64,000 nucleotides of DNA from Romanomermis culicivorax (lineage: Eukaryota; Nematoda; Enoplea; Mermithida; Mermithidae). The first letter of the stretch is position 1. Every line of letters begins with the position of its first letter. The DNA lies in NCBI GenBank assembly GCA_963922205.1, contig CAWUHX010000072.1, positions 496,001 through 560,000 on the forward strand. The letters run 5' to 3'. This document shows, one piece after another, positions 12,569 to 24,756 of the stretch. Below the pieces are notes generated by a model. The model was given only the letters and a program-made list of their open reading frames with translations. It made no database searches and was not told the origin of the DNA. The translations under genes were made by a program, and so were the position numbers.

Positions 12569-13271
12569 ACTACTAAAACACAGATCCGCCCGCGGATGCG
12601 CATCTGACAACTTAAACACGGATCCGGATTGGTATAATCAAAGTTAGGTTTCTGAAATTGGTCAACGACTTACTGGATCTCGGTGGATCCTACGGATTTT
12701 GATGTGGTAATCCGGTTTCGTGCCAAAACGACTTAAACACGGATTTTTTTCTGGATCCGGATCACGGATCACCTTTATACGGTGTATTTTTCAAATTATA
12801 CGGTGTATTTCACAAAATCGAAATATTTTTGATCAGGATCAAAAATTTTTGTCCCACTCAGAATTGATCAGATTTACACACAGCATATTTGATTTGTCTA
12901 AATTTATCATTTCCAGGCGGAAGTAGAAAAAATTTGATTCGTGATCAAAAATTTGATGTGCAGATGAAAGTACACACCGGGAGAAAAAATGCGAAAAATT
13001 TGATCCAGATTAAAAAGCTGATAAGTATCAAAAAAATTTAATTTGTATCAAAAATACATCCTATCAAGGCGATCCGTGGTCCCGATCCGGAAAAAATCCG
13101 TGTTTAAGTCGTTTTGGGTACGGATCCAGATCGCCGCATCGGGATCCGTGGTGATCCGTGCAAAACCAACCGCAGAAACCTTTCTTTGGTTATGCCGATC
13201 CGGATCCGTATACATGTTTAAGTCGTCGGATCCGGATCCGCGATCCGCGGGTGGATATGTGTTTTAGTAGT
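12569..13271. mobile_element. Foldback-like element with GGATCC-rich inverted ends
   Basis: The outer arms are inverted repeats: ACTACTAAAACACAGATCCG at the left and CGGGTGGATATGTGTTTTAG then TAGT at the right. Both arms are full of GGATCCGGATC and CTTAAACACGGATCC subrepeats in opposite orientations. No convincing target duplication and no coding potential were seen. A fragment of similar CCGGATCC-rich sequence lies at about 38465-38555. Confidence 0.6.
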
Positions 13272-13539
13272 GTGTCACATTAAACAGAGGTGGAGCCATG
13301 TCACATTAAATGAAGTGGTGATCAGTCACATTGATGGGGAAAACCCGTACCACATCCCATAGGAAACATGGCCATGACACTGTAGGTGACATGCTGTGAC
13401 CCCGTGGAGTGGCTCCAGTGTAGGTCTCTGTTTCGGGAACCTAACCCAGCTGGTACTACCACAGGTAAACCTATGGTGTACCTCGGCCTTATCCTAGGGT
13501 TATGCTGTAGAATAATAGACAACACGGCCGGGTCAGGGG

Positions 13540-14400
13540 TGCCAATCCCTGGTCCTCACTCACCGGAATGAGGGACAGTGCCATTCGAGGAATGGCGTAC
13601 TGTAGGGGACCCGATTGTTAATCTAAATCCCCTTATTGGCCCTGACCTTAAGGGTCTGAGGGCTTTCTTAACTGAGGGTACTTCCGAGGGAAACTAGCTT
13701 AGGGGAGACTCCCACAAATATACCCTCAACACTAATAACCCCTGAGAAGACTCATTAATCCTCTTCTTAACCTACTCGGTGCTGGGCGATGGGTTTGGGG
13801 TCAAACTGTGGGTCCTACGGATGGCAACAAACGGGAACGGGAATCCGGGCGATTTGGTGTAGGGTAATGCGGCTGCTGATTGGCAGGCGGCAGCAATGGA
13901 CGTTTCCTCGGCGAGTGCGACGGGGTTCTACGATTAACAGCGATGGGGACGGGTTCCTATGGTCGGGTTACTGTAGTGGTAACGTATAAGGAGGCCGGAG
14001 GCAGAAATATGCAAATTTTATTCAACGAGCGGCGAACGCAGTTGACAATATAAAAAATATAATAAAAGTCGACGACGGCAAACGCGGACGCAAGGCTAAA
14101 AGACGAAACACCAGTTAGGCCCAATAATGAGTGACAAACTAACGAAACATGCCCTTTTAAAGGGCTCCATAAACTACAGTATGCCTTGGGCGGAGTTAAC
14201 ACTCCCCCAAGCTAACTTCTGCAGCGGAAATCGTTGCAGAAGATGCCTATGGTCACATAGACATTTTCCAGTTCACAACGTTAAGCATTGGGGCGAGTTT
14301 TCACTCTCCATGCTTAACATAGGAACGTCACTAGTGAGAATTTCAAACTAGTTGTTTCACGTTGCGAAACGTCCTAGTTTTTACTGATAAGAGGTGCACG
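13540..14400. other. Hairpin-dense, GC-richer island (possible structured RNA or element end)
   Basis: Consecutive stem-loops can be read directly: 13576-13602 (arms CAGT+GCCATTC / GAATGGC+ACTG, loop GAG), 13639-13663 (GCCCT+GACC / GGTC+AGGGC), 13674-13727 (GAGGGTA / TACCCTC), 14151-14165 (GCCCTTTTAAAGGGC), 14185-14211 (CTTGGG+GGAGT / ACTCC+CCCAAG, loop TAAC), 14216-14242 (CTTCTGCA / TGCAGAAG) and 14280-14318 (GTTAAGCAT / ATGCTTAAC). Base composition is clearly higher in G+C than the surroundings. No tRNA, rRNA or known ncRNA signature and no sensible protein frame is visible. It could be the regulatory end of an unrecognised element. Confidence 0.45.
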
Positions 14401-15999
14401 TTGTGCTCCAATTACAGCGATGAGCTCGGAGAGCTTATCTCTAACGGAAATTCTTGACTAGTGGGCACATACCGTAGTCTACGTGTATAACAAAATAATA
14501 ATTCGAAACGGATGTGCGCAAAAGAAACAGAAATGAAACATAAAAGTACACACATAAATTGCATGTAAAAGTTATAAAAACGAAACGCAAAATTGATGCA
14601 AATTACTGTAACACAAAACGTAATGAAAAACATAATGAAAAGTTGTGATGTGAATCACATGATGTTCGACAAAATCCGTCGGCACGTGACAAGTGACTAG
14701 TGTTCATCCATCTAATATTATTCAGCGCAGAATTGCATATACTGTATCGATGGCGGCTACCAGAACTGCAAAAAGTACTCCACTCGAGAACTCATTGCGG
14801 GTCCATAAACCCCACTAAACCGCAATGCGGTTGCGGGTTGCAACCCGCAAAATTTTTTTCCGGTTGCGGGTGACTTGCGGACCGCAATTTTTGAAAGTCG
14901 GAAAAAAGTGTGCAGGCCGCACTGTTTTTCGCCCGTTGCGGCCAACTGTGCCTACGGCATTAGCATACGAAACTTATTTTAATTTTCGCTTTTGAAATTT
15001 ATCAAGTTGTAATTCTCCCACAATAGAGGTCGTAATTATTAGAAAATGCAATTATGAGATAATTGCGAACCTCTAGTAGTAGATAAATTTTTGTAATTTT
15101 TTGTCAACAGGTAGAAGATATCGTAAACTAACTACTGTATAGGGAAATTTTTGGTGATTCTGAGCTTTGGCAGTACATATGATGACTTTTGTAAAAAAAT
15201 GGCAATTTTTGCTTTAAAAATTTGTTTTTTCGAAAGCACTGCTATATTTTTAATACGCACTTTACACTAATAAATCCTACAGTAAGTCCTAGCCTATCCA
15301 ATCGCCTTAAAGGCGGAATACCACTTCCCGCTTCCCGCGTCACGCTACAGTAAAAAGAAAAAACGGACCAATCAGAATCGAGCGTTAACCGCTCGCCCAT
15401 TTTGGAAGTGACATATGCCAAGCGGGCAGGCCTCGAGTGGTGTCGCGCGTGACGACCGAAATCTCCGCTAGCAATCCTACTGTGGTTTTTCACGCTAAAA
15501 TGTATTTTCTCAATTAGTTTAAATTGAATATTCGTAAAAATGTACCGATTTTTTGAAATTTACAATTTTTTCTCAATTTTCGACCAATTTTTTGTGCAAT
15601 CTTTGTGCCAGTTGGGTGGTAAACCCTAAATTTTGGGGTGGTGCCACGAAATTCCCAAAATTTTAGGTGGTCCCCAAAAATACTAAAAAAGTAAGAAAAG
15701 CCAAAAATTGATCGCCAAAAAAAAGCCAAAAAAAATGAAAATTTTCGAGGAAAGGCCTACAAAGTCAATTTTTCCCCAATTTTTTTAAGTTGGGGGGTCC
15801 CGACAAGGGTTAGGGTTCCACCAAGTTGGGGGTCCTCCCAATTACATGTATGGTTTCTTTACATTTCTCGGGTGAAATAAATCAGGATCGATTTTCTAAG
15901 TTTGGCGCTGACCATATTATCTTCACAAAAATCAAGCTGAAAATCAAAAATATGTGTAATTTTTGGACAGGAAATCGAAAATTTCTTGAAATAGCAACC
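14401..15999. other. Repeat-rich intergenic DNA
   Basis: It includes a GCGG/CCGC-rich inverted-repeat patch (about 14810-14945), a copy of the dispersed sequence also at 6660 and 12165 (15117-15200), and a G-tract repeat with GGTCCCGACAAGGGTTAGGG and a CCCAATTACATGTATGGTTT terminus (about 15600-15855). No gene is supported. Confidence 0.4.
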
Positions 16000-16247
16000 T
16001 ATAGTCTGTTTTTTATAAGATGCTTCCAAATAGAAAAGTGACACAAATCAGTACTGTCGTCAAAATCGTTTACATAAAGCTTTTACCGTAAAATTTTTTG
16101 CTCAAAAAATTGTTAAGATGAGCTCACTAAGCTCAGAAATTTTCAGACCTATATGATATATTGTTCATTAGAAAATCGTGAAAATCTGAAATACTACTTG
16201 TTTTCCACTTTTATTATTTAGAAGCATTTCAAGAAAAACAGACTATA
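16000..16247. mobile_element. MITE with ~28-bp terminal inverted repeats, copy 2
   Basis: It starts TATAGTCTGTTTTTTATAAG and ends AAGAAAAACAGACTATA. The arms are near-perfect inverted repeats with ATGCTTCCAAAT / ATTTAGAAGCAT. The internal sequence aligns with 6790-7038 throughout. It is 248 bp with no coding potential. Confidence 0.75.
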
Positions 16248-17419
16248 AAACTATCACTATTCACTGACAGAATGAGTTCAACAAGTTTTTCTGGTTCAAA
16301 TTATCTATTGCAACCATCATAAAATTAAATTTCGTACAGCGAACAACACCACTAAATTCAGATTAAAATTCCTACAGTAAACTTTGAAAATGCTAGCGGC
16401 GACCGCTTTTTATAAACTAGCGGAATAGCGGCAATCACGCGCCGTGTGGCCCCCCTACCTTGAGTGACACTACGCCTTTACATAGAGTAAATTTAAAGAA
16501 CACGGTGTCTGTTTCACTTTAACCTGAATTAGCTGAAAGATGTGCATGTCAAAAATCGAAAAAAATCGAACATTTTCAACTTTTGTCTTACTGTAGCTCT
16601 ATGCGAGTTTTGACTTTTAGACAAAATGAATACCATTTTCGTTCCTAACACATCAAGTTGCACTTAATGTGTGAATTTCAGGTGGGGTTGATTTTGTAAT
16701 TATGCCGAAATCATGTCTTGAATTTGCATGAGCGTAATAATAGTAATTCATTAGTGCAAGTTGAAACAACAGAAAGAGTTTTTTTTTGATACAGCTGATC
16801 CAAGGGAATTCGATGCTGAAAATCATGTACCATGAACGCTAATTTGATTCGATTGTTATTTGTGAATTCGTTGATTTTGAGTAAGATTTTCGTTTTACCA
16901 GTTTTATCTTTAATCGAATCAAGTTACTGTAGCTCCGGAGATAAAAATCCTGGCGCCGCTTGGTTGATGAAGTGACTGGTGTAGGTGTACAGCAGTGTTT
17001 CTTTTGTGCCCTTTTCTGTGCCAAAACATGGTTTTTGGCACAAAAAAATTTGGAATGGCACAATAAATTTTGGGCGTTTGTGCCAATTGGCACATAATTT
17101 TTGGCTGGTCAAACATTAAATTTCCTTGACTTCTAGACGTTTTAGGCGCTGAAAATGCCAAAAATTTTCGGCGCTTCGCGCCGATTCGATGAATATAATA
17201 TTTCCTACTCTTATATTAGACCCGAAAGCGAGCGATTTCTCTTCGAAATAGTGTATTAGAGTATCGTTGCAGGCTGCAGCAAACTTTACAGGCTATTAAA
17301 GACCGATGAGTGAAAAAAATTGTGAATATTCTCTGTTCATTCAGTCAGATTCGGATTTAGAACTGAAATCCTCAATTTTTGTGTTTGATTGATTCCATAG
17401 GAAAATAGAAATCGTTAAT

Positions 17420-18300
17420 ACAGTGTTTCGACCGAAAATTTACACAATTTTAGACTTCATTCTCTCCACTGTTTTTTTTCCACATTTGCACTATAATGTG
17501 GAAAAAAAATCTGGAATGTGGAAAAAATTTTTGAGGTCTTTCCACAAATGTGGAAGAAAAATTTGGGGTTTTCATATTGAAAAGATGCATTTTGGTGCAT
17601 TTTAGAAGGTAATAATCTCAAAGTTTTCCGGCGCTTCGCGCCGGTAATAACTTTAATAATAATCATTATTCATTAAGTAGTTCAGGCGCGGCTTTTATCA
17701 TGTCTACCTTCATTTATCACTTAATCTATAATAGTTTTCATCATCTTAAACGTAGTATCTCATGTTTTAATTGGTTATCTTCAACATTTTAATGAAGATT
17801 CGCATTTTTTTCCTTTTGAGAAGGATGAATACACGTCAAGTCTCTATGATTTATGATGCGATTATTTCTTTGCTAACGTAAAATCAATTCAAAAGCTTCT
17901 TGGAAATATCTTTCGAAAATTTATATTCTTCTTACTCATATATTTTCGACCAAGTTCATGAGAGTTTACAAATAAATTACAGATTTTAAAATTTTTCAAG
18001 TAAAATTCTAGAAATTACGACTCTTGAACACTAAATTGGAATCTAATTCTTGAAATAAATGTTCGGAAAAATGATTTTCCAGCATCCTAGAATGTCAATA
18101 TACCCAAAAAAATTTCCGGCGCTCCGCGCCGGAAAGTACCATCTTTTTTGGGCTTTCACTTGTCATCATAGAGGACTTGACCATTGATTTCTTGTGTAAT
18201 TCAAGTCAATTATGCTCTTGGATAGTTTGCTACAAAATTTGTTCAACAACGCTTGTAGATTAGGCTTTTAAGTCGAACATTTCAATTTTTTCTCCAATTT
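17420..18300. repeat. Dispersed repeat family with CCGGCGCTTCGCGCCGG palindromes, copy 1
   Basis: It contains CACTATAATGTGGAAAAAAA, GAAAAGATGCATTTTGGTGC and the palindrome at 17627-17643, then about 650 bases including CTTACTCATATATTTTCGAC and a second palindrome near 18116. The same order of segments recurs at about 62390-63115 and partly at about 60270-60600, so this is one interspersed repeat family. No coding frame is shared between copies. Confidence 0.75.
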
Positions 18301-18338
18301 TAATGAATTAACTTCTCTAAAAACACCGGAAAGCTTGA

Positions 18339-18903
18339 AAAAGCTCAAAAACAGTGCGTGTGAATAAAGCTATGCGAGTCTGTGACTTGATTAAAAGAAG
18401 CTTTTTTTCGAAAGATAAATTTCTCTTAGCAAAAGCATTCACCACATACGTACGTCCCATTCTAGAATACAGTACAGTAGTTTGGAATCCATATCTCATT
18501 AAAGATATTGTGGCAGTTGAAAAAGTTCAGTGGCGATTCACTAAATGGGTTAGTACTGACAAATCATTATCTTATGATCAAAGATTAACTGATATGAATC
18601 TTATCAGATTAGAGACTAGACGCATTCATTCCGATCTAATTATGACTTACTCCATCATCCGAAAATCTACTCTACCAGTCGAAAATTATTTTGCCTTTTG
18701 TACAAATTCTACTAGAGCCAGCAACCCATTTAAACTCAACATAGGCAATTCTCATCTTGACGTTGACAAATATAGCTTTGCTAAATGAGTCGTTCATACA
18801 TGGAACACATTACCCGACCACGTTGTAAAAGTGACTTCAGTAGAATCTGTTTCTCGAAAGTTTAAAGATATCGATTTTCCTAAATTTATACAAGAACATT
18901 AAT
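18339..18903 (+). pseudogene. Non-LTR (LINE) reverse transcriptase 3'-end remnant
   Basis: The open frame reads through a stretch typical of the C-terminal part of CR1/Jockey-like LINE reverse transcriptases: RPILEYSTVVWNPYL, then VEKVQWRFTKWV, and after an in-frame TGA at 18786-18788 a VVHTWNTLPDHVV motif before TAA at 18901-18903. The upstream frame closes at 18336, so palm-domain motifs such as YxDD are absent. This is a 5'-truncated copy disabled by a nonsense codon. It sits inside the palindrome-bearing repeat zone. Confidence 0.75.
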
Positions 18904-21900
18904 ATAATATGATTTTTTTCATTTCTGTGTTGATTTCTCTTTTTCGTTCGTCGGGGCGCGCGCAAGTGTACTTCTGTACCTGCATGTCTCCGTATGCAAA
19001 TTAATTCGTATTGTCTTTCACTCATTCACTGTATTGTTTGATCTTTCAATATGCTAACAGTTTCACATTGTTCTTTATTTCGTACTGCATTAATAACCAA
19101 TAATCTCGATGTTTGTTGTATTTCTTTTCCCAGACTAACATGTGTTTTTGCTTTTTTTCTCTTCGTTCGAAAAATAAATTTTTTTTCTTCTTCTACAATA
19201 AACGCAAAAATTCAGATTGCGGCTAAATTTTATAAGTGGGTTCACGGCCTTCAGCCTAATTACTGTATATGAGTTGTTAATTTTGAGCATGGATTTCTGT
19301 GACTAGTGAGTAGACATTTATTTTTCCTTTAAACTTTTCCTTAGGCTTAGGCTTAGGGTACAGCAGCTGCGCCCGAAGGGCGCAGCGTTGAGGCTTTTCC
19401 AAATTAAGTTGTTAGTTAAAATAGTATCAAGGGTCTTAAAGGAATATAGTGTTTATACTTTCTGGTGAAATTGTGTAGTGGTAAACGCATTAAATCCATA
19501 GGCTGGTGGACCAGGTTCGATTTTTGAAGTAGGTAGGATTTTTCTGTAGTGGAAAGGACTATGTGAGATGAGTGCAGATTTTATACAAATGAGTTCCTGA
19601 ATGCCATGAGCGCCTGCATTTTCGAACTGATCTGGATAGCTGGCATCTTGAGGAGTCCAAAAATGTCAGTTTGGACTGTAATTGGGAAGGGAACCGACTT
19701 GTAAAAAAATTCCCAGATTGCAAACGTTTAAAAAATTCCAGGCATCGAGATGAAAAATTGGAAGAATTGATGAAAAATCTCGATTTTGGGCGACATAATT
19801 GACTGTTAACGATTAGAAAATGAAACGAGCTAACTTGATTGATAAAAACTGTTGAGCATTAATTAGTAAGTGGGAGTAGATATGCTAACGGCCGCGCCTG
19901 ATAGAAAATAGTTAAGATTATACCCATGACCGGCGCGAAGTGCCGGAAAATTTTAAGATTTTGACCCTTTTAAGTCCACCAAAACGCATCTTTTCGGTTT
20001 TGAATTCCACAAAATTTTTTACAGAATGAGAACCATGCCCAAAATTTTCTTCCTCAAAAGACCTCATTTGAGGAAAAAAACGGTGGTTGGAAAGGTTTTT
20101 TGGTTTTTTTTCCAAAATCGTTGGAAAACTGTTTTTTCAGATTAGTCGATCTTCTAGGCATGTATTGGTGTCTATCTAAATCAACAAAACAATTAATTCA
20201 GTTTAATTGACTTCATTACAAATTTAAAAAGTCGTATTTTTATGATACATTTCGTACACAAAAAATGTAATATAAATCAATCGATGTCCCTTGTATTCAT
20301 CTTGCAAGCACGCATTTAGTGCATGAGTCGACGAGTTTTCTTTAATTTGTTCACCAAAAAGTTAGACGCTAAATCTTTCGTACAGTGTACTCCAACCATA
20401 CGGGGTGACATCCATTGATCCATATCAACATCAAAATTTTATAAAGTAATGATTGAGTTTAATATCCTGAATTTATTGTTGCAGGAAGCTTTTTAATTTT
20501 CTCAGCTCGAAATTTCAAAATATAAATGAGACAAGAATAATAAAATTTTATACAGATCTGTTGAGCGTACTGTAGGTTAACGGTTAACAGAGAGAAGAGC
20601 TTATGAGTGACTCATTTTTATGTGACTTGACGTCGCTAATTAAGTAGAAAAAAATCGTACAAAAATATATATCTATCATGCAAGCGAGAATAGTATATAT
20701 AATAAGACCCATTTGCTGTAGTTATAGCTCGCAGACAGGTTTGAAAAGCAAAAATTTGGAAACATCTGAAATGTCTATGTGTGACTTTCAACTTCAGTTT
20801 GTAATATTAATATCACATGTAATAATATATCAATTTAAAACCCTCTTATCAATAACGGTATACTCAAAAATAGTGTCATTTTAGCTTTCCTGTGCATATG
20901 TATATGTGATGCATTGATACAATGCTGTGTTTGATTTCTTATGAGTTCTGATTACGTACATTGCGTATTGTATATTTCCCTTTATTTGTAATTTTTCTTC
21001 TTTTCCTTGAATTTGCCCCTTACATATCGCATGCTCTGTTCCATTTTTACTTTTCTTATGTTTTTCACTCATCGTTCCTTTCTTATGTGCCCGCTATTAC
21101 TGTATTTATATTGCTATAATAGGGATTTCCTATAGCATAAAGTAATGACACTTCCGATAAGACTAATACTTCTAGCTGCCATTTTAAGCCTCCCTAACTA
21201 GTCTTAGATGATACAGGAAGCTCCCAGCAGTTTTTTACAGTTATTTTGATGTACCAAACATTCTAAAGAATTAAACCAGAAAAAAACCTCTGAAAACGAT
21301 AGAAAAACTAAAAAACCAAAACGTCGGAATTTCAAAAGTTTGGTTTTTACCAACCCTGTTGCAGTGTGCAACATGGGGAAAAATTTTGGTTGCACAGATA
21401 AATTTTTGGTTGCTCACTCTAAAATCAATAAATTAGCTTAATTTTATCAGAAAAAACGTCAAAAGTTTTCTTGTCTTTCATCCGATTCGCGCCGGTTTTA
21501 AGCTTTTAAAACCCAATTTTCTGAGTTTTGGAGAGAAAGGGAAAACGATGGTATAAATAAATTCTTCGGCACATGGCGCCGAACTTTTTTTGGATTTGGA
21601 TATTCTGGAACGCTAGAAAATGAATCTTTTCAATTTTTATTTCCTAGACAGAAAGTTTAATTTTTCAGTGAATTCAATGAATTTTCAGTCGTGCAATCTA
21701 CAATTCAAAAGCTAAAACCCCAAAAAATAGTCAGGCTTCAAGTTGCACTGTGCAACTGGGCACAAAAAAATTGGTTGCACGGCCCAAAATATGGTTGCTG
21801 TGTGCAAAAAAGCCTGGTGGTGTATACGCGCGTTTTTTCCATTTCATCCTATCTTGGCGTTCTTTTCTAGGAACAAAAAATCGTCTGTTATCGTAGCTGG

Positions 21901-22190
21901 AGTATTTTACAAAGCAGATCAATGGAAACGGGATCGGAAATAACGGCGAAAATCCGCGTAAGTTATGCAAGCACTATTTTTCCCCCACCGCCATTTCCTC
22001 CAAGAGGGTCACAATTTTTTCCTTATTTCCCCCAAATCGTTTTTTCGCTTAAAAATTCTTATAGACGCTTTATTTAAATGTTCTTGAGCTTTTTAGACCA
22101 TTCTGATAGTTTTAGAGCCATTAATTCTTTAAAATTGTCCTAGAGAAAATTGAAATTTTCGAGTTTGAAGCCTAATTTACAAGCATACGT
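18904..22190. other. Repeat-rich intergenic DNA
   Basis: It holds an inverted copy of the palindrome repeat (about 19925-20005; ACCGGCGCGAAGTGCCGG) and a block (about 19720-19900) that is the reverse complement of sequence near 61180-61340. Two further palindrome relics lie near 21487 and 21570. No supported exon. Confidence 0.4.
19466..19530 (+). other. tRNA-like / SINE-like pol III box pair
   Basis: TGTAGTGGTAAACGC resembles a tRNA D-arm (A box), and AGGTTCGATTTTT about 40 bases later resembles the T-arm (B box). Acceptor, anticodon and T stems do not pair well, so it is not a functional tRNA. A tRNA-derived SINE head or tRNA pseudogene is the likely reading. Confidence 0.3.
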
Positions 22191-22194
22191 GTAA

Positions 22195-22860
22195 AACGTC
22201 CGACCAGCTAGGGGGGGAGTAAACCTAAAATTTTAGCCTGGAGTCGCACATTTCGAAATTTTTTTTTGGGGCGGGGGGGGGGGGTTTCGAAAAAATCTCA
22301 AAAAAGTCGAAAAAATTTTGAAAAAAGACCCCAAAAAAGGTAATTTTTCTTAATTTTTCCGAGTTTGATCGGGGTTGGGTACATATCTGTAAGAGGTCCG
22401 ACCAGTTATGGGAGGGGGGGTAAATCCGAAATTTTGGGGGAGGGGTCGAAAATAGTCGAAATTTTTCCCAAAAAAGGCATTTTTTTGCCAATTTTTTCTA
22501 ATTTTTTCCAAACTGAGGGGGGGGGTGGGTACAAGCCTGTAGCCAGAAATTTTTTTCAGGGGGGGCACACATTTTTTTCACACAAATTACTGTAAAATTG
22601 GCATTTCTGACTCGACTTTCTTATTTTTGACTTGAGTTGGAAAAAAACCCAAAGGTACCTTTGTCTTTTTTTAACACTTCAAACATTTCGGGGGGGGCGT
22701 GTCCCCCTACCCCCCCTCCCTACAGGCCTGGGTGGGTATATGGTTGGCCAAGTTGGGGGGTCCCCCCAACCTCCCCACAATTACAGGTATGGTTGGGTAA
22801 ACGGTTGACCAGGTTTGTGGGGGGTTCCGACATTTGGGTATAGGGTTCGACCAAGTTGTG
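22195..22860. repeat. G-tract-rich repeats, partly tandem
   Basis: Blocks starting CGTCCGACCAGCTAGGGGGG and GGTCCGACCAGTTATGGGAG are about 195 bases apart and are followed by similar AAATTTTTCCCAAAAAAGGC-like text. Further on come GGGGGGTCCCCCC and ACAATTACAGGTATGGTTGG. Related G-tract sequence with a TTACATGTATGG terminus occurs at about 15600-15855, 35130-35235 and 45735-46150. Confidence 0.55.
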
Positions 22861-24756
22861 GTTACTGGTAGGTTTTTGCACATATCGTCAAAAATTTATT
22901 CCTTATAAAATAAATTTCAAAATAAATTCACAAAATATTTTTACCAAAATCTTTGGCAGTTGATTTTAAAAGTTCAAAATCACTGACACATTATAGAAGA
23001 GTATATGTGATCAAACATATGTCTCAAAAAATTCTGAACCAGTGCAGAAATCCAAAAAAAATCTGCACGAAGCCTAAAAAGTCTGCACGGTGCAGAAAAA
23101 ACACTGTCCATCAAGCTACCCAATGGCATAATGACTTTGAATAATTACATGAGAAATCGACTGCTAAGGCCTCTGTGCTGACAAGTGAGCGCCCAAAAAA
23201 TGTTAATGTTTCCACCGCGAAGCGCCGAAAAAAATTTTTTTGTATTATATTCTGCCACACTGGAAAATAAATTTTCCGAACATTTATTTCAAAAATCAAA
23301 TTCGACTTTTCTATTCAAAAATCGTAATTTGTACAAATTTATCATTTGAAAGATTGTAAAAACAGTCCGAAACTTTCATAGATTTGGTCGAAAGGCCATG
23401 ATTAAGAAGAGCAGAAATTCTCCAAAAATACTTCCATGCTTTTGAATTCAATTTACGTTAAAAAAGAAACAGTCGCTTCAAAAAGTTTAGAGAGTGTTGA
23501 CGTGTTGATATTTCTCAAACAATGCATCAAGAAAAAAACAGTGTATGCAAGTAAGCATTATTGGTTTTTCCCGCTGATCCACTGTTTTTGTCCCCCAAAT
23601 CGTGCTTTTCGGGGAAAAAATCGGAAAAGAGGAAAAAAATTTGGGCTCTTTCCCCATTTTAGAAAAAAATTTTGGGGATCGGATATAGAAAAGATGCATT
23701 TTGGTGCATTTTAGAAGGTCCCAATCTCATAATTTCAGGGCGCTTCGCGCCGTTTATGATATTAATAATCCGCGTCAACAGGTCTTATACACAAATGTGG
23801 ATCAAATTTTTGTGACACTTAAGGAAGCGCTTTTAGTTAACAATTTGGATTTATGGATCAGAGAAAAAAGGAAGGTCCGTCTCAAGATTTATTTGCAAAA
23901 TTATCGGTTATGTAGGATCATCATCGTCATAATCCTCATCATCACTTTAATCATCTAATTTCTCTGTAGTATTAAAATAATATGATTGAGTTGCCCAAGT
24001 GTTTTGGAGTGCTGAAAAGCCCCAAAAAGAGGGACGGAGTGTCATCGATTTTTTTTCCCGACCTTCTTTCCGCTTGACACCCCCACACCTTGGAGCTCCG
24101 TTATATGTGTATGGTTTGGAAATTAATTCACTACTCTGGTAAAAATGATTTACTGGTCGAGTGAAATGGGAGAAAAATGACTCACTGGTACACCAAGTTT
24201 TGGAAGTATTATACTAGGCGTGCCAGTTTGAAGGAAATATAGGTACTTTTTCATATGATTGCTATTCGGTGGTATTTTTTGAAAGTCGGTGGACGTAACA
24301 CTGAAATAAATGTATCAATATGTTTTTCTCATCAGTGACGCAAAACACCCATATTTGCTACTTTCAGTTAACTTTGGTTCATGGCCCAGAAACATGGAAA
24401 TTTATTTATCTCAGCATGGTCGAAGTTTCGGTATCCGGTCAGAGGAAAACATCTTTCCTCCTTCCGTTCCCTCTCCAACTAATCTCCTACCTAGCTTCAG
24501 GAATAGAGTGAGTTCGTTTCTAAATCCGTCTATTCGTCACTTTTTCGTTAATTAAATCTTAATCATTGCTAAGATACTTTCAGGTATTCACTATTCAGCA
24601 TCAAAATTCCTCCCTTATATTTGAAACGAAAAATATTGAAGTGATCTATTTTCACTTTTCATTCCTCATTAGATGTGTCGCCATTGTTTTAATCTCTTCT
24701 ATCAATATAGTCCAAATCTACCCATATACAAATCCGCGTTATCCTTATGTTTTTAG
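22861..24756. other. Upstream region of the ZC3H14-like gene; first exon not identified
   Basis: It contains a palindrome repeat copy (23692-23752) and short open frames only. The first coding exon of the gene at 24757 (about 12 residues expected from the family) should lie here or further upstream, but no short ATG exon could be chosen with confidence. Confidence 0.35.

Noticed and set aside
24310-24555. Possible first exon of the ZC3H14-like gene (ATGGAAATT near 24394)
   Set aside because: The encoded residues after MEI do not resemble the family's N terminus and no suitable donor follows.
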